From Heliocidaris erythrogramma (lineage: Eukaryota; Echinodermata; Echinoidea; Camarodonta; Echinometridae), in contig CM046869.1 of NCBI GenBank assembly GCA_025617745.1, positions 3,308,823-3,372,822 of the forward strand: a stretch of 64,000 bases of DNA, given 5' to 3'. A program made the translations under genes and the position numbers. Shown here one piece after another: positions 63,336 through 64,000 of this stretch. Every line of letters starts with the position of its first letter. Position 1 is the stretch's first letter. Under the pieces are notes generated by a model. It was not told where the DNA came from, made no database searches, and was given only the letters and a program-made list of their open reading frames with translations.

Positions 63336-64000
63336 ATCATTACGTGAATACTTTTCTCAACATGTAAGGATGACATCACCAAAGAATATGTACAAAATAA
63401 TACTGTTCCATGACAATTCGGGATCTCGATCTAACCTCATTGCCTTTTCTTGCAAAGGTCATTGTTAGGTCATTATATTACAAGATATAACGAGATATTA
63501 CAAATTGATGATTGGTTGATGCGAGGTATTTATGATGATAACTTATCGGAATATTCATGTTACTCATCACATGATAATATAATAATAATTTAACATTTCT
63601 TCTTTTTATCGTTCTTTTTGCGTTCTCTAGTATTCTAGATTATATTTCAAAGAAAGCAGTTTTTTAATCAAATGTCGTTATTGCATTTCGATATAATTTT
63701 ATGAGTCGACAGTATCTACACTTTGGAGCAATCTTCTTTTCCATATAAAACTGTATAAATATATCGATACCCATTATTATTATTGGGTTTTATCTATTTT
63801 CCCGTTAATCTTTTAACTTATTTCACATATTTTATGAATATTATAATTCTGATCACTTTACATACATTCAGAAGTATCGGAATTCGCAGTTGAAACTAAA
63901 TATAGATATTACATATTTACATATTTCTATATTCTTGTGATTTTGAGGCACTGTAGTTGGAAAATTAGAAAGAGTATTGCACGAATTGATGAATTTATTT
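63336..64000. other. Downstream AT-rich DNA
   Basis: No gene or repeat recognised. Confidence 0.5.

Overview
The window is eukaryotic, AT-rich and intron-rich. It holds most or all of one large plus-strand gene, about 9775-62831, set in DNA full of transposable-element debris. The protein modules, the intron-exon style and the repeat types (tRNA-headed SINEs, LINE fragments, many short inverted-repeat elements) suggest a marine invertebrate deuterostome, most likely an echinoderm such as a sea urchin. That assignment is inference; no species can be proved from this sequence.

The gene encodes a type I membrane or shed protein: signal peptide, five CUB domains, Trp/Pro-rich linkers, a somatomedin-B-like cysteine module, a zona pellucida (ZP) domain with a furin-type RSRR site, one transmembrane helix and a short basic tail. 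I rebuilt it from splice sites. Exon phases agree through 56 exons, giving 1,717 residues if every intact linker exon except the stop-creating third one is used. Its nearest general type is the CUB-plus-ZP family (CUZD1/DMBT1-like), but I do not recognise this exact gene.

The striking part is 18.6-32.7 kb. Between CUB domain 1 and CUB domain 2 lie 30 intact-looking micro-exons of exactly 57 nt, plus two ruined copies. All are phase 1-1 and recur every ~372 bp, each encoding a version of EPNTEDPWRTQPPWWWNTN. Any number can be skipped or added without shifting frame, so the gene looks built for a variable-length Trp-rich spacer. The array has higher-order repeats, two donor classes and one exon (19768-19824) whose last base makes TAA when joined to another array exon. 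It also carries several transposon insertions.

Layout: 1-9774 intergenic/upstream DNA with no convincing gene; 9775-9847 exon 1; 9848-15451 intron 1 with LINE and foldback elements; 15452-17750 CUB 1; 18615-32704 micro-exon array; 34249-44330 CUB 2, 3 and the first half of CUB 4 in duplicated blocks, each with longer W exons and a 42-nt PRNQS linker exon; 47434-53243 rest of CUB 4, two W exons and CUB 5; 53817-53945 somatomedin-B module; 54647-62046 ZP domain; 62677-62831 transmembrane exon; then 3' UTR and downstream DNA.

Mobile elements include three near-identical 932-bp TTAA-flanked elements (3216, 29890, 59142), a 1,024-bp element with 9-bp target duplications carrying a RecQ-type helicase fragment (50500-51523), a 2.9-kb foldback (about 11350-14290), several small inverted-repeat elements with readable target duplications, LINE fragments and tRNA-derived SINEs.
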